Below, one piece after another: positions 30,489-39,836 of a stretch of 64,000 bases of DNA; the stretch's first letter is position 1, and each line of letters begins with the position of its first letter. This stretch comes from Gilliamella apicola. GTDB lineage: Bacteria; Pseudomonadota; Gammaproteobacteria; Enterobacterales; Orbaceae. Location: positions 1,116,001-1,180,000 of the forward strand of contig NZ_CP007445.1 of NCBI RefSeq assembly GCF_000599985.1, read 5' to 3'. The notes under the pieces were generated by a model. It did no database searches. It had not been told where the DNA came from and saw only the letters and a list, made by a program, of their open reading frames with translations. Both the position numbers and the translations under genes were made by a program.

Positions 30489-31541
30489 TTAAGATTGTTC
30501 ATCAATCCATGTTTGAACGATTTTATACGTTAATGCCAATACTACTGGGCCAATAAATAATCCCATCAAACCAAAACCGAGTAGACCGCCGATTACCCCA
30601 AATAAAATCAATAAAAATGGTAAATCAGCGCCTTTTTTTATTAAATATGCACGCATTACACTATCTAGAGTGGTTAAAATGATTGCTACAACAATTAAAA
30701 TAATACCTGAGATAGTATGACCATTCCAAAATTGCCAAGTTATACAACCAAGCATGACTATCACAGGACCGATTTGTGCAACACAGCAAATAAATAATAC
30801 CAGTGTTAAAACTCCAGCTAATGGCATTTTAGTTATAATAAAACTGAATCCTCCAATTAATGCTAAAGTTATTGCCGTTACTACCACGCCAAGAGCTACC
30901 GCACGAATTGATTGTCCCGTTAATGTCACTGTAATTGCGCCATATTGTTTAGATAAACGATTAGCAAATAAATAAACGTTTTTGGTAATAATTTCACCTT
31001 TAAGGTAAAGTAATAAACTGAAAATGATCATGACACCAGCATGAAAGATGAATATACTGATGTTGGTTACTTGTGATAATAACCAGCCTATAAGTGTTCC
31101 AACGTAAGGTTGAATACTGGAGACCAGCTCAGAACCATCGGTTTTAATTATGTTTAGCCAACTTTGATGAAGCTCAGGTCCAAAAGTCGGGATACTTTCC
31201 AACCAATCAAATGTAGGCAATTCATGATGTGATAAAGATTTTGCCCATTCAATTAAATGGTGGCCATTTTGGGCAACACTACTGATTATTAGAAGAAATG
31301 GAATAATACAGACAATCGCTAAAATTAATGCCATTATTGTTAATGACAACCATCGTTTGTTAAACATCTTTTTCTGGATTTTTATCATCAATGGCCATGT
31401 AGCAATCACCACCATAACAGCCCAAAAAAAACCAAACAAGAAAGCTTCAACAACACGATAGGTAATAATGATTAATAAACCAATTATTAATAAATTTAAA
31501 ATCAACTTCAATAAATCATAAGTATTTTTTTCTGCTGGCAT
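30489..31541 (-). CDS. ydiK: AI-2E family inner-membrane transporter YdiK
   Basis: 350 residues, about eight membrane segments, PF01594 family. The N-terminal FFWAVMVVIATWPLMIKIQKKMF closely matches YdiK of E. coli (370 residues); GGLLGFGLMGLFIGPVVLAL near residue 320 is the family end. Members include sodium/proton antiporters and proposed autoinducer exporters; for YdiK the substrate is unknown. Divergent from ecotin with 100 bases between. Confidence 0.88.
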   Translation of the reverse strand: MPAEKNTYDLLKLILNLLIIGLLIIITYRVVEAFLFGFFWAVMVVIATWPLMIKIQKKMFNKRWLSLTIMALILAIVCIIPFLLIISSVAQNGHHLIEWAKSLSHHELPTFDWLESIPTFGPELHQSWLNIIKTDGSELVSSIQPYVGTLIGWLLSQVTNISIFIFHAGVMIIFSLLLYLKGEIITKNVYLFANRLSKQYGAITVTLTGQSIRAVALGVVVTAITLALIGGFSFIITKMPLAGVLTLVLFICCVAQIGPVIVMLGCITWQFWNGHTISGIILIVVAIILTTLDSVMRAYLIKKGADLPFLLILFGVIGGLLGFGLMGLFIGPVVLALTYKIVQTWIDEQS

Positions 31542-31642
31542 TTATTCACCATTTTTATTAATCTAAATAGTGTTATTATACGCACTATCATTAAAAAATC
31601 ATATGTTAGTGTAAATGATAAATCTTTGATGGAGATACAAAA

Positions 31643-32137
31643 ATGAAAAAACTACTGTTATTGGTGTTAATGAGTGTAGTATTACCAGCTTGTTCAACAA
31701 CACCAAAACTAAACAATTCAGTTCAAAATGCCAATGATACCGCACCTTATCCGGATGCAATGGTTGGCTACACTCGCTATGCCATTCATCTTCCTTCTAT
31801 ATCTGATGAAAATAAAGCACGAGTTGAAGTTTTAATTGGCAAAGAGATGAATGCCGATTGTAATACGCGAAGTTTAGGTGGAATTGTTAAGCAAGAAGAA
31901 TTGAAGGGATGGGGTTACAACTACTACGTTGTTGACAAAGCTGATAATAATATTTCAACGCTTATGGCTTGTCCTGAAGGTACTAGTAAAAATCAATTTG
32001 TTACTATGAATCATAATTTAGGATTATTAGATTATAATAGTCGTTTGCCAATTGTATTTTATGTGCCAAATGATTTAACTATTAAATATCGTGTATGGCA
32101 ACCAAGCTCAAAAATACTCCAAGCGAGTGCTGAATAA
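31643..32137 (+). CDS. eco: Ecotin, predicted lipoprotein serine protease inhibitor
   Basis: 164 residues. Ecotin landmarks: APYPDAMVGYTRYAIHLP, disulphide cysteines in ADCNTRSLGG and MACPEG, GWGYNYYVVDK, LPIVFYVPNDLTIKYRVW. The reactive loop reads STLMACPEG, so P1 is Leu where E. coli ecotin has Met84. Unusual feature: the leader MKKLLLLVLMSVVLPACSTT ends in a clear lipobox (LPAC) with Ser at +2, predicting a lipid-anchored, probably outer-membrane protein, whereas classical ecotin is soluble and periplasmic. A 20-residue spacer follows the Cys. GGAG before ATG supports the start. Confidence 0.93.
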   Translation: MKKLLLLVLMSVVLPACSTTPKLNNSVQNANDTAPYPDAMVGYTRYAIHLPSISDENKARVEVLIGKEMNADCNTRSLGGIVKQEELKGWGYNYYVVDKADNNISTLMACPEGTSKNQFVTMNHNLGLLDYNSRLPIVFYVPNDLTIKYRVWQPSSKILQASAE

Positions 32138-32170
32138 ATAAGAAAATTAACTGTTAATTTTTGGTGAAAT

Positions 32171-32207
32171 AAGGATTGTTTGATTAAAATGTAATCACTC
32201 AATCCTT
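32171..32207 (+). terminator. Hairpin after ecotin gene
   Basis: Outer stem AAGGATTG / CAATCCTT and inner stem TGATT / AATCA separated by a 2-base internal loop. No T run follows, so termination strength is doubtful. The remaining 240 bases before potF hold no other recognisable signal beyond the ribosome site. Confidence 0.5.
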
Positions 32208-32448
32208 AAACTTAAGATATTTGATTTTTTAAGTAGACATCTCAAAAAAAAAATGTATTTTATCCCTCGTAATGTAAGGTTAGTTCCACATGTTCATTAG
32301 CTTTATTAATGATTTGTGATTGCCTGATTATCTCGGTTTCGCCATATCATTTAATAATGAATAATGGCAAAATTTGGGGGTCCGTTGTGTTTCATAATGG
32401 GCTTGTGTTTAACATGTAATATCCCTAACTAGAGGAGAAGTGGTGAGC

Positions 32449-33558
32449 ATGTTTACTCAACGTAAAACAATTCTTTCAATCATAGCTGGTGTTTCACTAG
32501 CATTATCTCAATCTGCTATAGCTAAAGATCGCGTTGTGCATTTTTATAATTGGGCAGGTCAAATTGGTAATAGTACTATCAGTGATTTCGAAAAATCGAC
32601 TGGAATTAAACTTGTTTATGATGTGTATGACTCTAACGAAGCACTTGAAGGTAAGCTAATGGCTGGCCATTCTGGTTTCGATGTTGTTTCACCATCAGAC
32701 AGCTTTTTAGCAAGACAGATTAAAGCTGATATTTATCTACCATTAGATAAAAGTAAATTGCCAAATTGGAAAAACCTTGATCCAAATTTAATGAAACTAA
32801 TGGCTAACCATGATCCAGATAACAAGTATGCGATCCCTTATGTATGGATGACTACAGGTATCGGTTATAACATTGATAAAGTTAAAGAACGTCTCGGAGA
32901 TAATGCTCCTGTTGACAGTTGGGATTTAGTTTTCAAACCTGAAAATATGGAAAAACTTAAAGATTGTGGTGTGGCATTCTTAGATGCTCCAACTGAAATC
33001 TTTGCTAGTGCTCTTCAATATTTAGGTAAAGATCCAAACAGCACTGATGCTAAAGATTATACAGAAGCTGCTTATGGTGTGTTGGCAAACGTCAGACCAT
33101 ATATTCGTTATTTCCATTCATCTCAATATATTACTGACTTAGCAAATGGCGATATTTGTGTAATTTTAGGTTGGGCAGGCGATATTTTACAAGCTCGCGA
33201 CAGAGCTAACGAAGCTAATAATGGTGTTCATATTAATTACAACATCCCGAAAGAAGGTGCATTGGTTTTCTTTGATACCCTTGCTATTCCAAAAGATGCA
33301 GCTAATCCTGATGAAGCACACGAGTTTTTAAACTTTATTTTGAAACCAGAAATTGCAGCTCAGGTGACTAATGATGTTAACTTTGCTAGTCCAAATAAAG
33401 TTGCTAATGATGAGTTTGTGAAACCTGAAGTGAGAAATGATCCAGCGGTTTATCCAAAACCAGAAGTGATGGAAAAATTATTTACTTTAACAGTGAAAGA
33501 ACCAAAACTTGAACGTGTGATTACTCGCACATGGACAAAACTCAAAACGGGTAAATAA
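32449..33558 (+). CDS. potF: Putrescine-binding periplasmic protein
   Basis: About 369 residues. Signal peptide (FTQRKTILSIIAGVSLALSQSAIA, cleavage before KDRVV), then a type 2 periplasmic binding fold. FYNWAGQIG, YDVYDSNEALEGKLMAGHSGFD, YVWMTTGIGYN and HSSQYITDLANGDICV align with E. coli PotF. The ribosome site AGAGGAG at 32431-32437 is followed by GTG 32443 (5-base spacing) and ATG 32449 (11-base spacing); either could be the start, and the mature protein is the same. First gene of potFGHI. Confidence 0.95.
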   Translation: MFTQRKTILSIIAGVSLALSQSAIAKDRVVHFYNWAGQIGNSTISDFEKSTGIKLVYDVYDSNEALEGKLMAGHSGFDVVSPSDSFLARQIKADIYLPLDKSKLPNWKNLDPNLMKLMANHDPDNKYAIPYVWMTTGIGYNIDKVKERLGDNAPVDSWDLVFKPENMEKLKDCGVAFLDAPTEIFASALQYLGKDPNSTDAKDYTEAAYGVLANVRPYIRYFHSSQYITDLANGDICVILGWAGDILQARDRANEANNGVHINYNIPKEGALVFFDTLAIPKDAANPDEAHEFLNFILKPEIAAQVTNDVNFASPNKVANDEFVKPEVRNDPAVYPKPEVMEKLFTLTVKEPKLERVITRTWTKLKTGK

Positions 33559-33660
33559 CCGTTTGAAAATGTCAGATAATTGAACTATTTATTCTAGACG
33601 GGGAGATTTGATAATCTTTCCGTCTCGTTTTTTATGGCTTGTTGTTATGAGGAAAAAAGC

Positions 33661-34797
33661 GTGAACGATAAAACAACAAATCAGGTACAGCCTAAAAAAA
33701 AGATGATAACTCCACTATTGGAGATCAAAAATTTAACCAAAGTTTTCAATGATGATTATTATGCTGTTGATGATGTAAATTTAACAATTTATACCGGAGA
33801 AATTTTTGCTTTATTAGGTGCTTCGGGTAGTGGTAAATCAACATTATTACGGATGCTTGCTGGTTTTGAACAACCAACGTCAGGACAAATTATTCTCGAT
33901 GGTAAGGATTTATCACAAGTTCCTCCTTATAATCGTCCTATTAATATGATGTTTCAATCGTATGCTCTTTTTCCTCACATGACGGTTGAGCAAAATATCG
34001 CTTTTGGTCTAAAACAAGACAAACTAGACAAGAGCGAAATTAAGCATCGTGTTGCAGAAATGTTAGCACTTGTGCATATGGAACAATTTGGTAAGCGCAA
34101 ACCACACCAATTATCAGGTGGTCAAAGACAACGTGTTGCTTTGGCAAGAAGTTTAGCAAAAAGACCTAAATTACTACTGTTAGACGAACCAATGGGTGCA
34201 TTAGATAAACAACTGCGTGATCGAATGCAGCTTGAAGTAGTTAGTATTTTAGAGCAGGTTGGCGCTACTTGTGTAATGGTTACTCATGATCAAGAAGAAG
34301 CCATGACAATGGCAGGGCGTATTGCAATTATGAATAAAGGACAATTTGTTCAAATTGGAGAGCCTGAAGAAATCTATGAACATCCTAATAGTCGTTATAG
34401 TGCTGAATTTATTGGTTCTGTCAATGTGTTTGACGGTATTTTGCAAGAGACCTTAGAAGACGGATTAATCATTAGTTGCCCTATGATTAAGCATCCTTTA
34501 AAAGTGGATTACGATTCGCCGGCAGTTGAAGGTGTTCCTATTCAGGTTGCTTTACGCCCAGAAAAAATTAAACTCTGTGATGAAATCACAAAAGAAGGAT
34601 ACAACATTGCAACGGGTGAAGTGGTTGAAATAGCCTATTTAGGTGATCTCTCTATTTATCACGTTAAATTGCAAAGTGGACAAATTATTATTGCTCAACT
34701 ACAAAACGAACATCGTTATCGTAAAGGTATGCCTACTTGGGGGGATATCATCAATCTCAGTTGGGAAATTGATAGTTGCGTTGTACTCACTGAATAA
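33661..34797 (+). CDS. potG: Putrescine ABC transporter ATPase
   Basis: 378 residues. Walker A GASGSGKST, Q loop in MMFQSYALFPHM, signature LSGGQRQRVALARSL, Walker B LLLLDEPMGALD, H loop MVTHDQEEAM; C-terminal TOBE-type domain (VALRPEKIKL, AYLGDLSIYHV). GTG at 33661 preceded by GAGGAA is chosen because it matches the PotG N-terminus (MNDKTTNQ); the open frame continues 27 bases upstream. Energises PotHI. Confidence 0.95.
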   Translation: MNDKTTNQVQPKKKMITPLLEIKNLTKVFNDDYYAVDDVNLTIYTGEIFALLGASGSGKSTLLRMLAGFEQPTSGQIILDGKDLSQVPPYNRPINMMFQSYALFPHMTVEQNIAFGLKQDKLDKSEIKHRVAEMLALVHMEQFGKRKPHQLSGGQRQRVALARSLAKRPKLLLLDEPMGALDKQLRDRMQLEVVSILEQVGATCVMVTHDQEEAMTMAGRIAIMNKGQFVQIGEPEEIYEHPNSRYSAEFIGSVNVFDGILQETLEDGLIISCPMIKHPLKVDYDSPAVEGVPIQVALRPEKIKLCDEITKEGYNIATGEVVEIAYLGDLSIYHVKLQSGQIIIAQLQNEHRYRKGMPTWGDIINLSWEIDSCVVLTE

Positions 34798-34815
34798 ACA
34801 CAAGAGGATATATTA

Positions 34816-35994
34816 ATGCGATCCATTTATTGTGGTTTGTTTTTAAATGCATTGGTGTTACTCAATGTTTATTTACGTTTTGTAACGACAAATGCATTTG
34901 ATAATTTGTTTTTAGATGCTTTATTTACCTCTATGGTATTAAGTCTACTATTATCTTGTTTAGGTGCATATTTGGTGCATTATAAGCCCTCTAAATTTGC
35001 TTACCGTTTAATTATAGCTGGCAGTATTTTATATATACCTGCTGGGGTGGGTTTAGTTGCCATTTATTTTGCATTTAAAAAAATGCGTCAGCAACGAGAT
35101 GATTCAGACTTGATGACATTGTATGGGCGTCTATTAGTTATAGCGATCCCTTATTTATGGATGCTATTACTATTTTTATTGCCGTTTTTGATTGTTTTCC
35201 GCATCAGTTTTTCGGAAGCGGCTATAGCGGTGCCTCCTTATACCGAACTGTTGAGTTATGAAGATGGTCTACTTAATATTGTTTTGAATTTTGGTAATTA
35301 TTTCAATTTATTTGAAGACACCATCTACATAGATTCTTATTTACAATCATTAAAAGTTGCGGCTATCTCAACATTGTTATGCATTTTAATTGGTTATCCG
35401 TTAGCTTGGGCTATATCGCAATGTAAACCATCGAGTCGAAATATTTTATTATTATTGATTATTTTGCCTTCTTGGACTTCATTTTTAATTCGTGTTTATG
35501 CTTGGATAGGTATCTTAAATCCTAATGGTCTTTTAAATGGTTTCTTAATGTGGTTAGGTGTTATTGATCAACCATTGATAATTATGAAAACCTATTTAGC
35601 GGTTTATATTGGCATTGTATATTCTTATTTACCATTTGTTGTATTACCAATATATACATCGTTAAGCAAAGTTGACACAACACTTATTGAAGCTGCCTTA
35701 GATTTGGGCTGTAAGCCAATTAAAACCTTCTTTAAGATTATTGTACCATTAACCAAAAATGGGGTTATTGCTGGTGGAATGTTGGTCTTTATTCCTGCGG
35801 TAGGGGAATATGTAATACCAGAACTATTAGGTCCTTCTGATAGTTTAATGATTGGTACTCAACTATGGACTGAATTCTTTAATAACCATGATTGGCCAGC
35901 AGCTTCCGCTGTTGCAACAGTGATGTTATTGATATTAATCGTCCCTATTTACTACTTTAATAAATTTCAGAATCGACAAATGGGAGGTAAATAA
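34816..35994 (+). CDS. potH: Putrescine ABC permease PotH with extra N-terminal membrane region
   Basis: 392 residues against 317 in E. coli. The PotH core begins near residue 105 (GRLLVIAIPYLWMLLLFLLPF) and carries the BPD permease motif EAALDLGCKPIKTFFKIIVPL near residue 295. The first about 100 residues are additional and hydrophobic, with about three predicted helices (residues 5-20, 30-55, 65-90) and a basic patch KKMRQQRDD before the core. AGAGGA ribosome site precedes the ATG; no later start gives a good site, so the extension appears real. PotI shows a comparable insertion. Confidence 0.92.
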   Translation: MRSIYCGLFLNALVLLNVYLRFVTTNAFDNLFLDALFTSMVLSLLLSCLGAYLVHYKPSKFAYRLIIAGSILYIPAGVGLVAIYFAFKKMRQQRDDSDLMTLYGRLLVIAIPYLWMLLLFLLPFLIVFRISFSEAAIAVPPYTELLSYEDGLLNIVLNFGNYFNLFEDTIYIDSYLQSLKVAAISTLLCILIGYPLAWAISQCKPSSRNILLLLIILPSWTSFLIRVYAWIGILNPNGLLNGFLMWLGVIDQPLIIMKTYLAVYIGIVYSYLPFVVLPIYTSLSKVDTTLIEAALDLGCKPIKTFFKIIVPLTKNGVIAGGMLVFIPAVGEYVIPELLGPSDSLMIGTQLWTEFFNNHDWPAASAVATVMLLILIVPIYYFNKFQNRQMGGK

Positions 35995-36996
35995 ATGAAC
36001 AATTTACCATTAATTATGCGATCTGCATTGATTGTTTTTATCTCCTCATTATTAGGTTCATTGGTGCTATCGATTTTAATTTCAGCATCAGGATTTGCAT
36101 TATTGGGTAGTATTAGCTTATATGTGGGATGTTTGGTATTTAGCCTTATATTGACCGGTCTTGTAACAATATCGCTATTAGGACGATGTTTAAAAGGATT
36201 AATTATCTTATTGTGTTTATCCTTTTTATATATCCCTATGATTATTCTAATTGTTTATTCGTTCAACAGTTCAAGACTTGTTACGGTTTGGGCTGAATTT
36301 TCGACCAAATGGTATTTTGAATTAGTTCATAATGAAGCTTTACTTAAAGCTGTAGGATTAAGCTTGAGTATTGCTGCTGGAGCTGCTTCGTTAGCAATTG
36401 TACTTGGTACTTTAGCTGCTTTTGCCATTATTCGATTTAAACAATTCCGTGGCTCTAATTTATTTTCTTTTATGACAACTGCACCACTTGTTATGCCTGA
36501 TGTAATAACAGGTCTGGCTTTATTATTACTATTTGTTGGAATGGGGCAAGTACTTGGATGGCCTAAAGAGCGAGGAGCGATGACCATTTGGATGGCCCAT
36601 GCAACTTTTTGTACTGCATATGTGACCGTTGTTATTAGTGCCAGATTACGAGAATTGGATAAATCAATTGAAGAAGCAGCATTAGATTTGGGTGCAAATC
36701 CATTAAAGGTATTTTTCATTATTACTTTACCTATGATTGCTCCAGCTCTTGTTTCAGGTTGGTTGTTGGCTTTTACCTTATCACTTGATGATGTGGTTAT
36801 CGCCAATTTCGTGACTGGACCAGGTGCAATGACATTACCGAAACTTATATTTTCTAAAGTACGTTTAGGTGTCGATCCACAAGTTAATGCGTTAGCAACG
36901 ATCATATTATTGATTGTGGGTATTATTGGTTTCATTTCATGGCTTTGGATGCGACAAGCTGAAAAAAGGCATTTACGTGAAATCCGTATGAAGTAA
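35995..36996 (+). CDS. potI: Putrescine ABC permease PotI with extra N-terminal membrane hairpin
   Basis: 333 residues against 281 in E. coli. It starts like PotI (MNNLPLIMRSA), but two hydrophobic segments of about 50 residues (FISSLLGSLVLSILISASG and YVGCLVFSLILTGLVTIS) are inserted before the usual FLYIPMIILIVYSFNSSRLVTVW. The core then continues normally, with EEAALDLGANPLKVFFIITLP near residue 225 as coupling motif. The ATG follows the potH stop directly (TAAATG). A strong terminator ends the operon. Confidence 0.93.
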   Translation: MNNLPLIMRSALIVFISSLLGSLVLSILISASGFALLGSISLYVGCLVFSLILTGLVTISLLGRCLKGLIILLCLSFLYIPMIILIVYSFNSSRLVTVWAEFSTKWYFELVHNEALLKAVGLSLSIAAGAASLAIVLGTLAAFAIIRFKQFRGSNLFSFMTTAPLVMPDVITGLALLLLFVGMGQVLGWPKERGAMTIWMAHATFCTAYVTVVISARLRELDKSIEEAALDLGANPLKVFFIITLPMIAPALVSGWLLAFTLSLDDVVIANFVTGPGAMTLPKLIFSKVRLGVDPQVNALATIILLIVGIIGFISWLWMRQAEKRHLREIRMK

Positions 36997-37015
36997 TACA
37001 ATTAACTATATCAAT

Positions 37016-37044
37016 GATTGCCGCATAATGCGGCAATCTTTTTT
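37016..37044 (+). terminator. potFGHI terminator
   Basis: Perfect 10-bp stem GATTGCCGCA / TGCGGCAATC, 3-base loop, then six T. Confidence 0.95.
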
Positions 37045-37111
37045 GCTAAATAAAATATCCGTGTTTTTTCTTCTATTTTATATTATAGTGTCTGCGGTCA
37101 GTTCGCTGACA

Positions 37112-37250
37112 ATATTCTCAGGGCGGGGCGCAATTCCCCACCGGTGGTTATAGCCCACGAGCGCTTAATAAAATTCAATTTTATTAAGGACAAGCAGATT
37201 TGGTGAGATTCCAAAGCCGACAGTTAAAGTCTGGATGAAAGAGAGTGGCT
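37112..37250 (+). promoter_or_regulatory. FMN riboswitch (RFN element)
   Basis: Contains the conserved RFN blocks in order: TCAGGGCGGGGCG, AATTCCCCACCGGTGG, AGCCCACGAGCG, a variable AT-rich stem, GGTGAGATTCC, AAGCCGACAGT, and AGTCTGGATGAAAGAGAG. It ends 222 bases before ribB. The stretch GCCCTGATTCTGGT at 37300-37313 also occurs in the E. coli ribB leader and is probably part of the expression platform. FMN binding should lower ribB expression. Confidence 0.96.
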
Positions 37251-37471
37251 TATCTTTTCTATATTTGCTTTATAGCAAAATCATTATGGTCAAGCGCTTG
37301 CCCTGATTCTGGTATTTAATATATTTATAACTTAACTAACTTAACTTTGATTTGGCTAATTTTTAGATGTAAATATATTTCAATTGTTTACATGAAATAT
37401 TAGTGCGGATTAAATTTATTTTAATTAAGAATAAATATAATTAACTTAATAAAACAGGATAGGTATCTACC

Positions 37472-38116
37472 ATGAATCAGTTTAATTTAAATGAATTTGG
37501 AACACCAATCGATCGAGTAAAAAATGCTATTGCTTCAATCAAAGCTGGATCTGGAGTGTTAGTTTTAGATGATGAAGACCGCGAAAATGAAGGTGATATC
37601 ATTTGGGCGGCAGAAACAATTACAACTCAACAAATGGCACTAACCATTCGATATGGAAGCGGCATCGTTTGTCTATGTATGCCACAATCTTATTGTGACA
37701 AATTAGATTTACCTATGATGGTCGCCAATAACACCAGTAAAAATCATACCGCTTTTACTATTACAATTGAAGCTGCAAAAGGCGTTACTACTGGTGTATC
37801 AGCCGCGGACAGAGTGACGACGGTAAAAGCAGCTGTTGCGGATAATGCTAAGCCCAGTGATTTAAACCATCCTGGTCATGTATTTCCATTAGTCTCTAAA
37901 GAGGGTGGAGTGTTAAACCGCCGCGGACATACTGAGGCATCGGTTGATTTAGTTTCATTAGCAGGTTTTAAACCAGCCGCTGTAATTTGTGAGTTAACTA
38001 ATGATGATGGTTCGATGGCAAGGGCACCTCAAGTTGTCGAATTTGCAAAACAGCATCATTTACCCGTTGTCACAATTGAAGATATCGTTGCTTATCGTAA
38101 CACTTTTTCAGTTTAA
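37472..38116 (+). CDS. ribB: 3,4-dihydroxy-2-butanone 4-phosphate synthase
   Basis: 214 residues. Converts ribulose 5-phosphate to the four-carbon precursor of riboflavin. Conserved acidic loop [11 protein letters not shown] near residue 35, TGVSAADR near residue 110, HPGHVFPL and the [11 protein letters not shown] phosphate loop near residue 150. Single-domain form without RibA fusion. Controlled by the FMN riboswitch upstream. Confidence 0.97.
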   Translation: MNQFNLNEFGTPIDRVKNAIASIKAGSGVLVLDDEDRENEGDIIWAAETITTQQMALTIRYGSGIVCLCMPQSYCDKLDLPMMVANNTSKNHTAFTITIEAAKGVTTGVSAADRVTTVKAAVADNAKPSDLNHPGHVFPLVSKEGGVLNRRGHTEASVDLVSLAGFKPAAVICELTNDDGSMARAPQVVEFAKQHHLPVVTIEDIVAYRNTFSV

Positions 38117-38147
38117 AAATATAGTTATAAAGCAATATGGACGAAAA

Positions 38148-38170
38148 CTGTCGAATTAATAATTCGGCAG
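38148..38170 (+). terminator. Hairpin after ribB
   Basis: CTGTCGAATT pairs with AATTCGGCAG (one T-G pair), 3-base loop. It is followed by a T-containing but interrupted stretch. Confidence 0.55.
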
Positions 38171-38183
38171 TGGTAGTTTATTA

Positions 38184-39029
38184 TTGAAAAGATATTTTAG
38201 TTTAAAACTTGGTATTGCTAGAGCTTATAAAGCTCCTAACTTATATCAAACTAATCCTAATTATCTCCTTTATAGTCGTGGACAAGGTTGTCATGGTGCT
38301 GGTGGCAGTTGTTATTTAATTGGTAACAAAAATTTAAAGGCGGAAACAAGTGTAAATAAAGAAATTGGTCTTGAGTTTCATAATAATGAAGGATTAATTG
38401 CTGGCATGACTTATTTCCGTAATGATTATCATGATAAAATTGATTCTGGCACAAAAGTGGTTGGTCATGCGCAAGGTGGAAAAAATAAATTTGCTAATTC
38501 AAATATCTTTCAATGGTACAATGTGCCTAAATCTGTTGTAGAAGGCTTGGAAGGCAGTTTAATAATTCCTGTTACTTCAACAGTCAATTTTCGAAATAAC
38601 CTAACTTGGATGTTGCAGTCAAAAAATAAAAAAACAGGCGATTATTTATCAATAATACCAAAATATACTTTGAATTCATCAATAGATTGGCAAACAACCG
38701 ATAAATTGTCGTTGCTAACTGCGGTCACTTGGTTTGGTAAACAAAAACCGAAAAAATATGATTATCTTGGCGATAAGGCTACAGATAGTTCAACTCACCA
38801 ACTTAGTCCTTATGCTATTTTAAATTTTAGTGGGCAATATCAATTTAATAAAAACTTTACTTTAACGGCTGGAATAGATAATGTATTTAATAAACGTTTG
38901 TTCCGCGAAGGAAATTCCACAACCTTAAAAAATCCAGTAAATGGTATCGTAAGCGTTAAAGGAGCTGGAGCAGCAACTTATAATGAACCCGGGCGGACAT
39001 TTTTTGTAAGCACTAAACTTTCATTCTAG
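38184..39029 (+). pseudogene. fepA: 5'-truncated fepA (catecholate siderophore receptor) remnant
   Basis: 281 codons that align with only the C-terminal part of FepA: ARAYKAPNLYQTNPNYLLYSRGQGC, NLKAETSVNKEIGLEF, VVEGLEGSL, then barrel strands to a terminal Phe (STKLSF). FepA has about 720 residues; signal peptide, TonB box, plug and the first strands are all missing. The frame is intact, but without plug or export signal it cannot be a working receptor. The open frame begins at a TTG with no ribosome site directly after the ribB hairpin. A deletion between ribB and the middle of fepA is the simplest explanation. Confidence 0.85.
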
Positions 39030-39044
39030 TTTTATCAGTTTACT

Positions 39045-39085
39045 AATCGTCAAACATACTATTAGGCCTATAATGTTTGGCGATT
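39045..39085 (+). terminator. Hairpin after fepA remnant
   Basis: 13-bp stem (AATCGTCAAACAT / ATGTTTGGCGATT, one T-G pair) with a 15-base loop holding TAGGCCTA. Probably the old fepA terminator. From here to 39297 the sequence is AT-rich without clear signals. Confidence 0.6.
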
Positions 39086-39297
39086 ATTTCGCTGAATTAT
39101 CTGAATTTTTGTTTTTATTTTATACTATAATGAGAGCTATAAAAATATGAAACATTGAATAATAACAACTTTATTCTTGCTTTTTTTTATGCCTCATTAT
39201 AGAATATCTTATACATTTGATAAATAAGGATAAAATTTTTTAAGTTTTTTTCAGAAACGATAGATGTTTTAATATTATACTGATTTTGAAAATCTAA

Positions 39298-39438
39298 TTA
39301 GCATTCAATCAAATTGTTTCTTTGCAAATAATATTTAAGTTCTTTTGGTGGCAAATGCTTTGTTTGCGAACCATCTTTTGTTTTGTCGATGTTCATTGGC
39401 AAAATAGCAGAATCAGCATATCTAACATATAGATTGCA
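39298..39438 (-). pseudogene. Possible C-terminal gene fragment
   Basis: On the minus strand an open stretch of about 46 codons reads like a protein end: YVRYADSAILPMNIDKTKDG, then TKHLPPKELKYYLQRNNL and TAA. It has no start codon with a ribosome site and is bounded upstream by an in-frame stop. The family is not recognised. It may be a remnant from the same deletion zone as fepA, or chance. Confidence 0.3.
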
Positions 39439-39489
39439 TTAAAAAAACTAAATTGTAACAAAATAGATAGTAACAAAAACGGGGTAACT

Positions 39490-39813
39490 ATGTTTAGCGC
39501 GAATAAAGAGTGGGCATTTGTGATACTAACCTGCTTTTTTGAATTGTGTTGGGTATTTGGTTTTACTACTGCCAGTCAGTGGTGGCATTGGGTTATTGTT
39601 ATACTCATAATTATTATTGATTTTACGTTTTTAACAAATGCATGCAAGACAATTCCTACAGGTACTGTGTATGCAATATTTTCTGGTGTCGGAGCGATTG
39701 GTTCATTAGTAATTGATATGGTTGTGTTTGGTAAAGAAATCAAACTTATTGAAATACTTTTCGTTGCATTAATAATTATTGGCGTAGTGCAACTTAAACG
39801 AGCAGATAGTTGA
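39490..39813 (+). CDS. SMR-family transporter subunit 1
   Basis: 107 residues, four membrane helices. Conserved membrane Glu in LTCFFELCWVFGFTTA near residue 18 and the GTVYAIFSGVGAIGSLV segment near residue 57. Paired with the next gene, it resembles two-component small multidrug resistance pumps (YkkCD, EbrAB type) that export cations such as guanidinium-like compounds or quaternary amines by proton antiport. GGGG lies six bases before the ATG. No guanidine riboswitch is recognisable upstream. Confidence 0.88.
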   Translation: MFSANKEWAFVILTCFFELCWVFGFTTASQWWHWVIVILIIIIDFTFLTNACKTIPTGTVYAIFSGVGAIGSLVIDMVVFGKEIKLIEILFVALIIIGVVQLKRADS

Positions 39814-39836
39814 TCAACTGAAATTTGGATTACAAT

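Noticed and set aside
36327..37001. 224-codon open frame on the minus strand over potI
   Set aside because: It lies wholly inside the well-supported potI frame, shows no family pattern or ribosome site, and is explained by codon bias of the sense gene.
39086..39489. Possible guanidine riboswitch ahead of the SMR pair
   Set aside because: None of the conserved guanidine-I, -II (ACGR loop hairpins) or -III blocks could be found; only a GGGG ribosome site is clear.
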